This document shows positions 1 through 9,514 of a stretch of DNA of 38,569 nucleotides, one piece after another. The DNA comes from JBAVEL01 sp049587715 (lineage in GTDB: Bacteria; Bacteroidota; Ignavibacteria; UBA10030; UBA6906). Made by a program: the position numbers and the translations under genes. Below the pieces are notes generated by a model. The model was not told the DNA's origin and did no database searches. It was given only the letters and a program-made list of their open reading frames with translations. The number at the start of each line of letters is the position of its first letter. Within the stretch, counting starts at the first letter, position 1. The stretch is from contig JBAVEL010000185.1 of assembly GCA_049587715.1 (NCBI GenBank), positions 1-38,569 on the forward strand, given 5' to 3'.

Positions 1-1560
<1,560 letters not shown>

Positions 1561-1584
1561 ACACGCCCTCCTGGCTTTGGCCTT

Positions 1585-4500
1585 TCAATCCAGCTTCACG
1601 TCCAGACCGAGTCCCAGCAGCTCGCGGATGAGCACGTTGAAAGACTCGGGGATGTTGGATTCGGGCAGGTTGTCGCCCTTGACGACCGCCTCGTACACCT
1701 TTGCGCGGCCGGTCACATCGTCGCTTTTCACCGTCAGGATTTCCTGGAGCACGTGGGCCGCACCGTATCCTTCCAGCGCCCAGACCTCCATCTCCCCGAA
1801 ACGCTGCCCGCCGAACTGGGCCTTGCCTCCGAGGGGCTGCTGGGTGATGAGGGAATACGGCCCGATGGAGCGGGCATGGATCTTGTCGTCCACCAGGTGC
1901 GACAGCTTCATCATATAGATCATCCCGACCGTCACTTCCTGGTCAAACCTCTCGCCGGTGCGGCCGTCAAAGAGCACGGTCTTGGAGCTCTTGTGGAGGC
2001 CCGCCTTTTCCAGCTCCTTCTGCACGTCTTCCCAGCTCGCCCCGTCGAAGATGGGGGAGGCGAAGGTGACACCCAACCGGTCGGCCGCCCAGCCCAGGGC
2101 GGTCTCGTAGAGCTGGCCCAGGTTCATGCGGGAGGGCACCCCCAGGGGGTTCAGGACGATGTCCACCGGCGTCCCGTCCGGCAAAAAGGGCATGTCCGCC
2201 GCCGGGACAATCTTCGACACCACCCCCTTGTTCCCGTGCCGCCCGGCCATCTTGTCCCCCACGGAGAGCTTCCGTTTCTTGGCAACGTACACCTTGGCAA
2301 GCTGCACAACCCCGGGGGGCAGCTCATCCCCCAGCTGGATCTTGTTCTTTTCGTGCCGGAACTCCTCCTCCACGCTGGTGACCCGGTCGAAGTAGTTCGT
2401 GTAGATCCGCCCAATCAGGGTGTTCTTCCGCTTCTCCTCCACCCAGTCCTGCGAGCAGTCCAGCTTCTCGATGGCATCGCACTCCAGGAAGGTATCGGGG
2501 CGGAACAGCGTCCCCGCCCGGAAGACCACGTTCCCGTCGGTGTCCCGGACGCCTGCGGATTTCTCATCGGCCAGCACGGCCCCCAGTTTCCTTCCCAGGC
2601 GTTCGCGGAGCTCCGTCGTGATCTTGCGCCGCTGGCGGTCGAGCGCGTCGCTCCTCCGCTTGTCCTCCTTCTTGGATTCCGCGTCCTTCTTCTTCCGGCT
2701 GAAGAGCTTCGTGGCAATCACCACGCCCTTCATCCCCGGGGGGGCCTTCAGGGAGGCATCCTTCACGTCCCCCGCCTTTTCTCCGAAGATGGCCTTCAGG
2801 AGCTTCTCCTCCGGCGTCGGGTCGGACTCCCCCTTGGGGGTGATCTTCCCGATCAGGATGTCTCCCTCCAGAACCTCCGCTCCGATCCGCACGATGCCGT
2901 TCTCATCCAGATCCTTCGTGGCATCCTCGCTCACGTTCGGAATCTCGCGCGTCAGCTCCTCCTCCCCCCTCTTGGTGTCGCGCACCTGCAGCTCGAACTC
3001 CTCGATGTGGATCGAGGTGAAAACATCCTGCGAGACGATCCGTTCGCTGACAATGATGGCATCCTCAAAGTTGTAGCCGTGCCACGGCATGAAGGCCACC
3101 AGCACGTTCCGCCCCAGCGCGAGATCTCCCCGGTCCGTCGCGGGCCCGTCGGCCAGGACATCCCCCCTGCGCACGCGGTCCCCGGGCTTCACCACGGCCT
3201 TCTGGTTGATGCAGGTGTCCTGGTTGGTGCGGAAGAACTTCGTGAGCCGGTATTCCACCCGCCTCTTGTCGTCGAAGGAGATGATCGCCTCGGTGCTGTT
3301 CTCGTCGATGTCGTACAGGACCACGATGCGCTCGGCATCCACGTAATCCACGACCCCGTTCCGCTCGGCAACCACGAGCGTGCGGGAGTCGCGCGCGATC
3401 TTCTCCTCCAGCCCGGTCCCCACCAGGGGGCTCTCGGGACGCAGAAGGGGAACGGACTGGCGCTGCATGTTGGAGCCCATGAGGGCCCTGTTGGCGTCAT
3501 CGTGCTCCAGGAACGGAATGAGGCCGGCCGCCGCGCTCACGATCTGGTCCGGAGCCACATCCATGTACTGGACGTCGGTGGGGGCCACCACCGGAAAGTC
3601 CCCCTGGTAGCGCGCTTTCACGCGATCCTGCAGGAAGTTGCCCCGCCCGTCCACCGGAGCGTTGGCCTGGGCGATCGTGAACTTGTCCTCCTGTTCCGCG
3701 GTCAGGTACTCGATCTCGTCGGTCACCCTCCCGTTCTTCACCTTCCGGTACGGGGTTTCGATGAACCCGAACTCGTTCACCCGGGCATGGATGCAGAGAG
3801 AGGAGATGAGCCCGATGTTCGGCCCCTCCGGAGTCTCAATGGGACACAGCCGCCCGTAGTGGGTGTAGTGCACGTCGCGCACCTCGAATCCCGCCCGTTC
3901 CCTGGTCAGCCCTCCCGGCCCCAGCGCGGACATGCGGCGCTTGTTGGTGAGCTCGGCCAGCGGGTTTGTCTGGTCCATGAACTGGGAGAGGGGATTCGTC
4001 CCGAAGAAGGCGTTGATCACGCTGGTGATGGTGCGCGCGTTCACGAGATCCTGGGGGGTCAGGTTCTCGTTGTCCCGGATGTTCATCCGCTCCCGGATGG
4101 TCCGGGCCATGCGGGCCAGCCCGATGTTGAACTGTTGCGCAATCTGCTCCCCCACCGTCCGGATGCGCCGGTTCCCCAGGTGGTCGATGTCATCCACCGC
4201 CCGCCGGCCCTGCTGCATGTCCATCAGGTAGTTGATGATTGCCACGATGTCCTGCTTGGTGAGCGTCGTGACGCTGGCCGGGACGTCCAGACCGAGCTTG
4301 CTGTTGATCCGGTAGCGCCCCACGTCCCCCAGGTCGTACCGCTTCTCGTTGAAGAAGAGGCGGTCGATGAGGGTCTTGGCGGTGTCCAGATCCGGCGCGT
4401 CCCCGGACCGCAGCTGGCGGTAGATGGCCGTCAGGGCATCCTCCTCGGAGCGGGACTGGTCCTTGGAAATCGTATTGGCAATGACCGAGGGCTCGCCTCC

Positions 4501-5349
4501 CTGCTGCTTCAGGAGTCGGATCTTCTTGATTGTGCTTTTCCGGAGGCGCTTGATGTTCTCCGGGGTCAGCTCCGCGTCCTTGCTGATGAAGATCTCTCCC
4601 GTCTTCCGGTCGAAGACGTCTCCGCAGATGATGCGGCCCTCGTAGTCCTCCGGCCGGGCCTTCGTCAGATCCACCTCCTCCACCAGCCCGAACAGCTCCA
4701 GAATCTCGTCGTCGGAGGAATACCCGAGCGCCCGCAGGAGGGTGGTGACCGGAAACTTCTTCTTCCGGTCGATGTAGGCGTACATGATGTTATTGATATC
4801 CGTGGCGAACTCCACCCAGGAGCCCCGAAAGGGGATGATCCGGGCCGAGTAGATCTTCATCCCGTTCGGATGCAGCGACTCACTGAAGAAGACGCCGGGG
4901 GACCGGTGGAGCTGGCTGACCACCACGCGCTCCGCACCGTTGATGATGAAGGTGCCGCGATGGGTCATGGTGGGCAGGTTGCCCAGATACACATCCTGCT
5001 CGATGGTGTTCGCGAAGGCCTTCCCGTCCTCCGCCTTCTGCGAGAGGCGGAGTTTGGCCTTCAGGGGAATGGCGTATGTCAGCCCCCGCTCCTCGCACTC
5101 CGCCACGGAGTACTTCGGCCTCTCCACGTAGTACTCCACGAACTCCAGGAGGAAGTTCTCCCGGGCGTCCGTGATGGGGAAGTTCATCCTGAACACCGAC
5201 TGCAGCCCCTTGTTCTTCCTCCGGGGCGGGGAGGTCTCCGCCTGAAGGAACCCCTCCCACGATTCCAGCTGGATGTTCAGAAGGTCTGGAGAATCGATGA
5301 TTTCGGGTATCTTCCCGAACGAAATGCGCTTCCCGGACTGGCTCTTCAA
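1585..5349 (-). CDS. rpoB: DNA-directed RNA polymerase subunit beta
   Basis: Complete beta subunit, 1254 residues, somewhat shorter than the 1342 of E. coli. It forms the other half of the catalytic cleft and the rifampicin pocket. Conserved blocks include LSQFMDQTNPLAELTNKRR (rif cluster I), ALGPGGLTRERAGFEVRD, CPIETPEGPNIGLI, GRHGNKGVVSKI and the C-terminal GGKAQFGGQRFGEMEVWALE. The start is a TTG codon at 5349. There is no in-frame ATG or GTG nearby upstream, and GGAGGA (5358-5363) sits 8 nt before it, so the TTG start is well supported. Rif cluster I carries Asn where E. coli has His526. A 241-nt spacer separates the gene from rplL, as is common, and holds a strong hairpin. Confidence 0.98.
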   Translation of the reverse strand: MKSQSGKRISFGKIPEIIDSPDLLNIQLESWEGFLQAETSPPRRKNKGLQSVFRMNFPITDARENFLLEFVEYYVERPKYSVAECEERGLTYAIPLKAKLRLSQKAEDGKAFANTIEQDVYLGNLPTMTHRGTFIINGAERVVVSQLHRSPGVFFSESLHPNGMKIYSARIIPFRGSWVEFATDINNIMYAYIDRKKKFPVTTLLRALGYSSDDEILELFGLVEEVDLTKARPEDYEGRIICGDVFDRKTGEIFISKDAELTPENIKRLRKSTIKKIRLLKQQGGEPSVIANTISKDQSRSEEDALTAIYRQLRSGDAPDLDTAKTLIDRLFFNEKRYDLGDVGRYRINSKLGLDVPASVTTLTKQDIVAIINYLMDMQQGRRAVDDIDHLGNRRIRTVGEQIAQQFNIGLARMARTIRERMNIRDNENLTPQDLVNARTITSVINAFFGTNPLSQFMDQTNPLAELTNKRRMSALGPGGLTRERAGFEVRDVHYTHYGRLCPIETPEGPNIGLISSLCIHARVNEFGFIETPYRKVKNGRVTDEIEYLTAEQEDKFTIAQANAPVDGRGNFLQDRVKARYQGDFPVVAPTDVQYMDVAPDQIVSAAAGLIPFLEHDDANRALMGSNMQRQSVPLLRPESPLVGTGLEEKIARDSRTLVVAERNGVVDYVDAERIVVLYDIDENSTEAIISFDDKRRVEYRLTKFFRTNQDTCINQKAVVKPGDRVRRGDVLADGPATDRGDLALGRNVLVAFMPWHGYNFEDAIIVSERIVSQDVFTSIHIEEFELQVRDTKRGEEELTREIPNVSEDATKDLDENGIVRIGAEVLEGDILIGKITPKGESDPTPEEKLLKAIFGEKAGDVKDASLKAPPGMKGVVIATKLFSRKKKDAESKKEDKRRSDALDRQRRKITTELRERLGRKLGAVLADEKSAGVRDTDGNVVFRAGTLFRPDTFLECDAIEKLDCSQDWVEEKRKNTLIGRIYTNYFDRVTSVEEEFRHEKNKIQLGDELPPGVVQLAKVYVAKKRKLSVGDKMAGRHGNKGVVSKIVPAADMPFLPDGTPVDIVLNPLGVPSRMNLGQLYETALGWAADRLGVTFASPIFDGASWEDVQKELEKAGLHKSSKTVLFDGRTGERFDQEVTVGMIYMMKLSHLVDDKIHARSIGPYSLITQQPLGGKAQFGGQRFGEMEVWALEGYGAAHVLQEILTVKSDDVTGRAKVYEAVVKGDNLPESNIPESFNVLIRELLGLGLDVKLD

Positions 5350-5533
5350 GACCCGGCTCCTCCGTCTGGTACGATCTCGCTTCCGTTCCCCGACCCCGGG
5401 GCGGAAAAGGACAAAGAGCCCCTACCCGGCATCCCTCAGGGCGCCGGCCCGGCTCTTCGCACTATTGTTGGAATGGCGGCCGATCAGCCCCAATGCAAGC
5501 GGCTCAATCCTGTGACGTTCGATCCCCCCCAAC

Positions 5534-5566
5534 GCCGTCCGGAATCCCCACGGGAGGCCGGACGGC
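5534..5566 (-). promoter_or_regulatory. Hairpin in rplL-rpoB spacer (possible attenuator or processing site)
   Basis: A perfect 9-bp inverted repeat (GCCGTCCGG at 5534-5542, CCGGACGGC at 5558-5566) encloses a 15-nt loop, 25 nt downstream of the rplL stop. No U-tract follows on the minus strand, so it is not a classical intrinsic terminator. In E. coli the same interval holds an attenuator and an RNase III site that set the ratio of ribosomal protein to RNA polymerase output. A similar role here is inference. The rest of the 5350-5590 spacer shows only the rpoB ribosome binding site. Confidence 0.5.
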
Positions 5567-5590
5567 TTCCTCCGGCCCGCTCCCTGCAGG

Positions 5591-5974
5591 CTACTTCAGC
5601 TCGACGGTGGCACCCGCCTCCTCGAGCTCCTTCTTCAGCTTCTCCGCCTCCTCCTTGTTGATCGCCTCCTTCACCGGCTTGGGAGCCCCGTCCACAAGGT
5701 CCTTGGCTTCCTTCAGACCCAGCCCCGTGGCGGCGCGGACCACCTTGATCACGTTGATCTTCTGGGCTCCCGTTTCCTTCAGGAGGACGGTGAATTCCGT
5801 CTGTTCCTCCGCCGGGGCCGCCGAGGCGCCTCCCGCGGCGGGCATCGCGCCGGCCATCATCATGGGGGCCGCCGCCGTCACTCCGAACTTCTCCTCCAGG
5901 GCCTTCTTCAGCTCCACCGCCTCCAGGAGCGTCAGCTTCTCGATCTTCTCAACGATTTCCGCTATTACCGACAT
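5591..5974 (-). CDS. rplL: 50S ribosomal protein L7/L12
   Basis: 127-residue stalk protein that recruits translation GTPases. The N-terminal dimerisation helix region (MSVIAEIVEKIEKLTLLEA), an Ala/Gly/Pro-rich hinge near residues 38-52, and the C-terminal globular domain ending in the conserved GLGLKEAKDLVDGAPK segment are all present. The ATG at 5974 follows AAGGAGAATC, a strong ribosome binding site. The gene follows rplJ after 52 nt. The length is normal for the family. Confidence 0.97.
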   Translation of the reverse strand: MSVIAEIVEKIEKLTLLEAVELKKALEEKFGVTAAAPMMMAGAMPAAGGASAAPAEEQTEFTVLLKETGAQKINVIKVVRAATGLGLKEAKDLVDGAPKPVKEAINKEEAEKLKKELEEAGATVELK

Positions 5975-6026
5975 GACATGATTCTCCTTGTTCTGTAAGA
6001 AAAAACCGTGGACCCGGCGGCAGACG

Positions 6027-6548
6027 CTACGCCGCCTTCTTCTTCTCTATCTCCGCCACCACACTGACAAGATCCCGCACAACCGCCTGCAGCACTCCCG
6101 GAACGCCGGCGATGGGCGCCTGGATGATCCCCAGGGTCTGCGCCATCACTTCCGGACGCGTGGGCAGCTTTGCAAACTGATCCAGCTTCGATCCATCGTA
6201 CACCCGGCGCTCGACCACGCAGACCTTCAGGGAGAGCTTCTTGTGCTTCTCCGCGAACCGCTGGATGATCTTGGCCGGGGCGACGGCTTCGTCGTACGCA
6301 AGGGCAATACCCGTGGGACCCGTGAGGCGGTCGTACACCTCCTCATAACCCGTGGCCCGTTCCAGCGCCTTCCGGATGAGGGTGTTCTTGACAACGCGGT
6401 ACCCCACGCCGGCCTTCCGGAACTCCCGGCGCAATTCCGTCGCTTGCGCGACGGTCAGCCCCGCGAAATCCGTGAAGAACAGCCCGCGCGCCCGTTCCAC
6501 CTCCGCGAGAACCTCGGCGACAACGCGCTCCTTCTCCGCTCGTTTCAT
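6027..6548 (-). CDS. rplJ: 50S ribosomal protein L10
   Basis: 173-residue L10, which anchors the L7/L12 dimers to 23S rRNA at the stalk base. The N-terminal RNA-binding domain contains FFTDFAGLTVAQATELRREFR and the typical YRVVKNTLIRKALE. The C-terminal helix binds L12. The ATG at 6548 is preceded by GGAGGTG with good spacing. In many bacteria the L10-L12 complex represses its own mRNA by binding the leader; the 118-nt spacer upstream contains a strong hairpin (6599-6622) that could take part in this. Confidence 0.97.
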   Translation of the reverse strand: MKRAEKERVVAEVLAEVERARGLFFTDFAGLTVAQATELRREFRKAGVGYRVVKNTLIRKALERATGYEEVYDRLTGPTGIALAYDEAVAPAKIIQRFAEKHKKLSLKVCVVERRVYDGSKLDQFAKLPTRPEVMAQTLGIIQAPIAGVPGVLQAVVRDLVSVVAEIEKKKAA

Positions 6549-6598
6549 GAAAAAGACACCTCCGTGCAGCCGTGGATGCCGCGCCCCCAGAGAGAAGC

Positions 6599-6622
6599 CC
6601 CGGTCCGCCTGAGGCGGCCGGG
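6599..6622 (-). promoter_or_regulatory. Strong hairpin in the rplA-rplJ spacer (rplJ leader)
   Basis: CCCGG-t-CCGCC TGA GGCGG-CCGGG folds into a 10-bp stem with a single bulged base and a 3-nt loop. It lies in the 118-nt untranslated stretch between rplA and rplJ. This is where the L10(L12)4 complex binds its mRNA in other bacteria. No U-run follows, so termination is unlikely. The functional assignment is inference from position. Confidence 0.4.
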
Positions 6623-6666
6623 CAATGAGAGACGGCGATGATGGTCCTGTTGAGTGCGTAATGCCG

Positions 6667-7362
6667 TCAGTGGGTCCCCACCTGGGCCCGGTCGATCCGC
6701 ACGCCCGGCCCCATCGTGGTGGAGATGGAAATGCTCCTGATATAGGTCCCCTTCGCCGTGGAGGGCTTCAGCCGCACCACCGTTGCGAGGAGCGCCTGGA
6801 TGTTCTCGACGAGGGCGAGGGGCTCGAAGGAGGCCTTCCCGACGGTGGCATGCAGGATGCCCGCCTTGTCCACCCGGAACTCGATCTTGCCCGCCTTCAC
6901 CTCCTTCACCGCCTTCGCCACGTCCGGCGTCACCGTCCCGCTCTTGGGATTCGGCATGAGTCCCCGCGGACCCAGGATCTTGCCGAGCTTCCCGACTTCC
7001 CCCATGACATCCGGGGCGGCAATGATCACATCCACGTCCGCCCAGCCCTGCTGGATCTTCTGGAGGTAGTCCTGGAGGCCCGCATGGTCGGCCCCCGCCG
7101 CCTTTGCCTCCTCGTCCTTGGGAGGGCGCGCCAGCACAAGCACGCGGACCTCCTTGCCCCGCCCGTGCGGCAAGGGGACCGTTCCCCGGACCGCCTGATC
7201 CGCCTTCTTGGGGTCCACCCCCAGCCGGACCGCAATGTCCACGGATTCCACGAACTTCGCCGAGGCGGTCTCCCGCACCTTCGCCACGGCTTCCTCGATC
7301 GTGTGGAGCTTTCCCCGCTCCACTTTCTTCACCACCGTCTTGTACCGCTTGCTCGTCCTCAT
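6667..7362 (-). CDS. rplA: 50S ribosomal protein L1
   Basis: 231-residue L1, the mobile rRNA-binding protein at the E-site stalk. It has the start MRTSKRYKTVVKKV, the TVPLPHGRGKEVRV block and the signature motif GKILGPRGLMPNPKSGTV near the centre. The frame is open for 18 more codons upstream, but the ATG at 7362 is preferred: GGGAGGAGTC lies directly before it and the family normally begins with MxxxKRYK. It follows rplK after 58 nt. In other bacteria L1 autoregulates the rplKA pair; I did not identify its mRNA site here. Confidence 0.97.
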   Translation of the reverse strand: MRTSKRYKTVVKKVERGKLHTIEEAVAKVRETASAKFVESVDIAVRLGVDPKKADQAVRGTVPLPHGRGKEVRVLVLARPPKDEEAKAAGADHAGLQDYLQKIQQGWADVDVIIAAPDVMGEVGKLGKILGPRGLMPNPKSGTVTPDVAKAVKEVKAGKIEFRVDKAGILHATVGKASFEPLALVENIQALLATVVRLKPSTAKGTYIRSISISTTMGPGVRIDRAQVGTH

Positions 7363-7420
7363 GACTCCTCCCTGTGTGGTGCCATCGTCCGCCCGAGGCG
7401 GACTCCCACGGTGCACACGG

Positions 7421-7843
7421 CTATCCCTCCACGGTGATCCCCATGCTCCGGGCCGTTCCCGCCACCATGCGCATGGCGGCCTCCAGATCGTTCGCGTTCA
7501 GGTCCGGCATCTTCAGCTCGGCAATCTCCCGGACCTGCGCGGCCGTCACACTCCCCACCTTCGTCCTGTTCGGCTCCGCCGACCCCTTCTCGAGCTTCGC
7601 CGCCCGGGCCAGCAGGATAGAGGCGGGAGGAGTCTTGGTAATGAACGTGAAGGACTTGTCCGAGAAGACGGTGATCACCACGGGGATGATCATCCCCGCC
7701 TGGGCCTGCGTACGGGCATTGAACTGTTTGCAGAACTCCATGATGTTCACCCCCTTCTGGCCGAGGGCGGGCCCCACCGGAGGGGCCGGATTGGCACTCC
7801 CCGCGGGGATCTGGAGCTTGATGAATCCTGTGACCTTCTTCAT
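7421..7843 (-). CDS. rplK: 50S ribosomal protein L11
   Basis: 140-residue L11 of the GTPase-associated centre, which binds the thiostrepton loop of 23S rRNA. The conserved KLQIPAGSANPAPPVGPALGQ block with the thiopeptide-contact prolines, GVNIMEFCKQFNARTQ, and the C-terminal ARSMGITVEG are present. GGAGGA lies upstream of the ATG at 7843. The gene sits 33 nt after nusG, the classical secE-nusG-rplK-rplA order. Confidence 0.97.
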   Translation of the reverse strand: MKKVTGFIKLQIPAGSANPAPPVGPALGQKGVNIMEFCKQFNARTQAQAGMIIPVVITVFSDKSFTFITKTPPASILLARAAKLEKGSAEPNRTKVGSVTAAQVREIAELKMPDLNANDLEAAMRMVAGTARSMGITVEG

Positions 7844-7876
7844 GGCAACGCTCTTTCCTCCGGCTGCTGGGTGCGG

Positions 7877-8410
7877 CTATTTCTCTGCTTCCACCTGGCT
7901 GAAGTCCAGCTCGACCGGAGTCTTCCGGCCGAAGATGGAAACCATGACTTTCAGCTTCATCTTCTCCTCGTTCACCTCCTGCACAAAACCGCTGAAGTTA
8001 TTGAAGGGGCCGTCGATGACCTTCACGGCATCCCCCGGCTGGAACGGAATCTCGATGATCTCCGTGTCTCTCCGCTCCTCGATCTTGCCGATCAGGCGGC
8101 GGACTTCAGAGGGCTGGAGGGGCGCCGGCGCGTTCTTCGGCCCCACGAAACTGATCACCGACGGCGTGTTCAGGATCAGGTGCGTCGTGGCCGTATCGAG
8201 GGCCGCTTCCACCAGGATGTACCCCGGGAAAAAGGTCCGGGTCTTGCTCCGCTTCTTGCCGTCCTTCACCTCGAACACCTTCTCCGAGGGGACGATCACG
8301 GAGCTGATGCGGTCACCCAGCCCGGCCTGCGCAATCTCGTTCTCGATGTACGCCTTGACCTTGTTTTCGTGCCCCGAATAGGTCCGGAGCACATACCATT
8401 TCTTCTCCAC
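7877..8410 (-). CDS. nusG: Transcription termination/antitermination factor NusG
   Basis: 177 residues. The N-terminal NGN domain (EKKWYVLRTYSGHENKVKAYIE, later KTRTFFPGYILVEA) contacts RNA polymerase. The C-terminal KOW domain (FQPGDAVKVIDGPFNNFSGFVQEV) contacts Rho or ribosomal protein S10 in studied bacteria. NusG promotes processive elongation and couples transcription to translation. The start codon is GTG at 8410, 13 nt after the secE stop. Length and order are ordinary. Confidence 0.97.
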   Translation of the reverse strand: MEKKWYVLRTYSGHENKVKAYIENEIAQAGLGDRISSVIVPSEKVFEVKDGKKRSKTRTFFPGYILVEAALDTATTHLILNTPSVISFVGPKNAPAPLQPSEVRRLIGKIEERRDTEIIEIPFQPGDAVKVIDGPFNNFSGFVQEVNEEKMKLKVMVSIFGRKTPVELDFSQVEAEK

Positions 8411-8423
8411 CGGGTCCCCCGCC

Positions 8424-8609
8424 TCAGGAAAGTATGCGCTTCAAGGCTTCGCTCAGCGCCGTGTCCACCACGAAGACGAATCCCGCGATGATCAGACACA
8501 CCACGAGGACGACGACCGTGGAATCGCGCAGATCGTCCTTCTTGGGCCATGTGACCTTGCCCATCTCCTTCACCACATCGGTGAAGAAGCCGATGATCTT
8601 TTCCTTCAT
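8424..8609 (-). CDS. secE: Preprotein translocase subunit SecE
   Basis: Short 61-residue SecE with a single transmembrane segment (about residues 31-50, VVVLVVCLIIAGFVFVVDT). It is preceded by the conserved amphipathic helix with the KEMGKVTWPKKDDL motif. SecE clamps SecY in the inner-membrane translocon. The gene begins with ATG at 8609 after a weak AAAGG site. It lies between tRNA-Trp and nusG, the standard location. Confidence 0.96.
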   Translation of the reverse strand: MKEKIIGFFTDVVKEMGKVTWPKKDDLRDSTVVVLVVCLIIAGFVFVVDTALSEALKRILS

Positions 8610-8662
8610 GCCTTTGTTCCCTGCAAGTGGACGACAGCCGGGACGCAGTGCGGTTCGGGCAG

Positions 8663-8736
8663 CACGTCAGGAGGGACTCGAACCCCCAACCTGCGGTTTT
8701 GGAGACCGCTGCTCTAGCCGATTGAGCTACTGACGT
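8663..8736 (-). tRNA. tRNA-Trp (anticodon CCA)
   Basis: 74-nt cloverleaf on the minus strand. The acceptor stem ACGTCAG/CTGACGT has discriminator G, and the anticodon loop CTCCAAA sits in a GCGGT/ACCGC stem. The T-arm GGGGG-TTCGAGT-CCCTC carries TTCGAGT. The 3' CCA is not encoded. It lies between rpmG and secE, a common position. Confidence 0.97.
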
Positions 8737-8781
8737 ATGGAGTCCGCCCGGGACTGCTCCGGGGGCGGATCCGGGAGAACG

Positions 8782-8931
8782 CTACCGCGTTTCCTTGTGC
8801 GGGGTGTGTTTTCCGCAGAACCTGCAGAACTTCCGGTACTCGACGCGCCCCGTCTGCTTCTTCTTGTTCTTGGTGGTGGAGTAGTTGCGGTGCTTGCACT
8901 CCGTGCATTCGAGGGTGATGATGTCTCTCAC
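8782..8931 (-). CDS. rpmG: 50S ribosomal protein L33
   Basis: A 49-residue L33 starting with GTG at 8931 (MRDIITLECTECKHRNY) and ending HKETR. Two CxxC pairs (CTEC and CRFC) show the zinc-binding form of L33. No in-frame ATG exists just upstream, and a GGGAG site lies close before the GTG. It sits between tRNA-Thr(GGU) and tRNA-Trp, the usual rpmG-trnW-secE arrangement. The tuf gene often found just upstream is absent: only 40 nt separate rpmG from the tRNA. Confidence 0.95.
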   Translation of the reverse strand: MRDIITLECTECKHRNYSTTKNKKKQTGRVEYRKFCRFCGKHTPHKETR

Positions 8932-8971
8932 GACCGGACTCCCGTGTGCTCCCAGATGGACTGCTCGATCG

Positions 8972-9044
<73 letters not shown>

Positions 9045-9103
9045 ACCGCTCTCCCGCGCCCGGCGGGGGAACGCATCCTCTCCGGCCCGGAACCGGAGGA
9101 GTG

Positions 9104-9176
9104 AGCGGGAGACGGGACTCGAACCCGCGACCAACAGCTTGGAAGGCTGTGACTCTACCAACTGAGTTACTCCCGC
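9104..9176 (-). tRNA. tRNA-Gly (anticodon UCC)
   Basis: 73-nt cloverleaf. The acceptor stem is GCGGGAG/CTCCCGC with discriminator T. The anticodon stem ACAGC/GCTGT holds the loop CTTCCAA. CCA is not encoded. It is equivalent in order to glyT of the E. coli thrU-tyrU-glyT-thrT cluster, and only 6 nt separate it from tRNA-Tyr. Confidence 0.97.
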
Positions 9177-9182
9177 AGCGTG

Positions 9183-9265
9183 TGGGCAGGGAAGGATTCG
9201 AACCTCCGAAGGCCTGAGCCGACAGATTTACAGTCTGTTGCGTTTGACCGCTTCGCTACCTGCCC
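9183..9265 (-). tRNA. tRNA-Tyr (anticodon GUA)
   Basis: 83-nt type II tRNA with a long variable arm. The acceptor stem is GGGCAGG/CCTGCCC with discriminator A. The anticodon stem ACAGA/TCTGT holds the loop CTGTAAA. CCA is not encoded. It is the second tRNA in the operon. Confidence 0.97.
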
Positions 9266-9299
9266 TCGTTCGTCCGCTCCGGTTCCTCTCACCCGGCGG

Positions 9300-9372
9300 A
9301 GCTGGCGACGAGACTTGAACTCGTGACCTGCTGATTACAAGTCAGCTGCTCTACCAACTGAGCTACGCCAGC
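9300..9372 (-). tRNA. tRNA-Thr (anticodon UGU)
   Basis: 73-nt cloverleaf. The acceptor stem is GCTGGCG/CGCCAGC with discriminator T. The anticodon stem GCTGA/TCAGC holds the loop CTTGTAA. CCA is not encoded. It is the first gene of the operon, equivalent to thrU, and begins about 108 nt downstream of the predicted transcription start. Confidence 0.97.
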
Positions 9373-9383
9373 ACATGGGGCGC

Positions 9384-9408
9384 CCCCGGGCGCAATGCGC
9401 CGCCGGGG
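9384..9408 (-). promoter_or_regulatory. Leader hairpin before tRNA-Thr(UGU)
   Basis: CCCCG-GGCGC AAT GCGCC-(GC)-CGGGG forms a 10-bp stem with a 3-nt loop and one 2-nt bulge in the leader transcript. It ends 11 nt before the tRNA 5' end. It may guide processing of the first tRNA or act as an attenuator; neither is shown by sequence alone. Confidence 0.4.
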
Positions 9409-9428
9409 ACAGCACTCCTTCCCCCCCG

Positions 9429-9442
9429 TTGAACCGGTTCAA
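9429..9442. promoter_or_regulatory. Perfect 14-bp palindrome in the operon leader
   Basis: TTGAACCGGTTCAA is a perfect palindrome centred about 45 nt downstream of the predicted start of the tRNA/ribosomal operon. The symmetric AACCGGTT core resembles LacI-family operators in general form. It is flanked by CC/GG and an imperfect pyrimidine/purine continuation, so it could instead fold in RNA. The function is not known. Confidence 0.45.
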
Positions 9443-9486
9443 GGGAGGAACTCATGACGCCTGAAGTGCGGAGAGCTGAGCAGGAA

Positions 9487-9514
9487 AATATAACAAACCA
9501 GAGCTCAGAGTCAA
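9487..9514 (-). promoter_or_regulatory. Sigma-70-type promoter of the tRNA-rpmG-secE-nusG-ribosomal protein-rpoBC operon
   Basis: On the minus strand TTGACT (9509-9514) and TATATT (9487-9492) are separated by 16 nt, close to the housekeeping consensus. The predicted start is near 9480. It lies between the end of the DUF2723 gene and the first tRNA, with no other gene in 9373-9532. A 12-bp palindrome directly abuts the -35 box. Confidence 0.75.
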
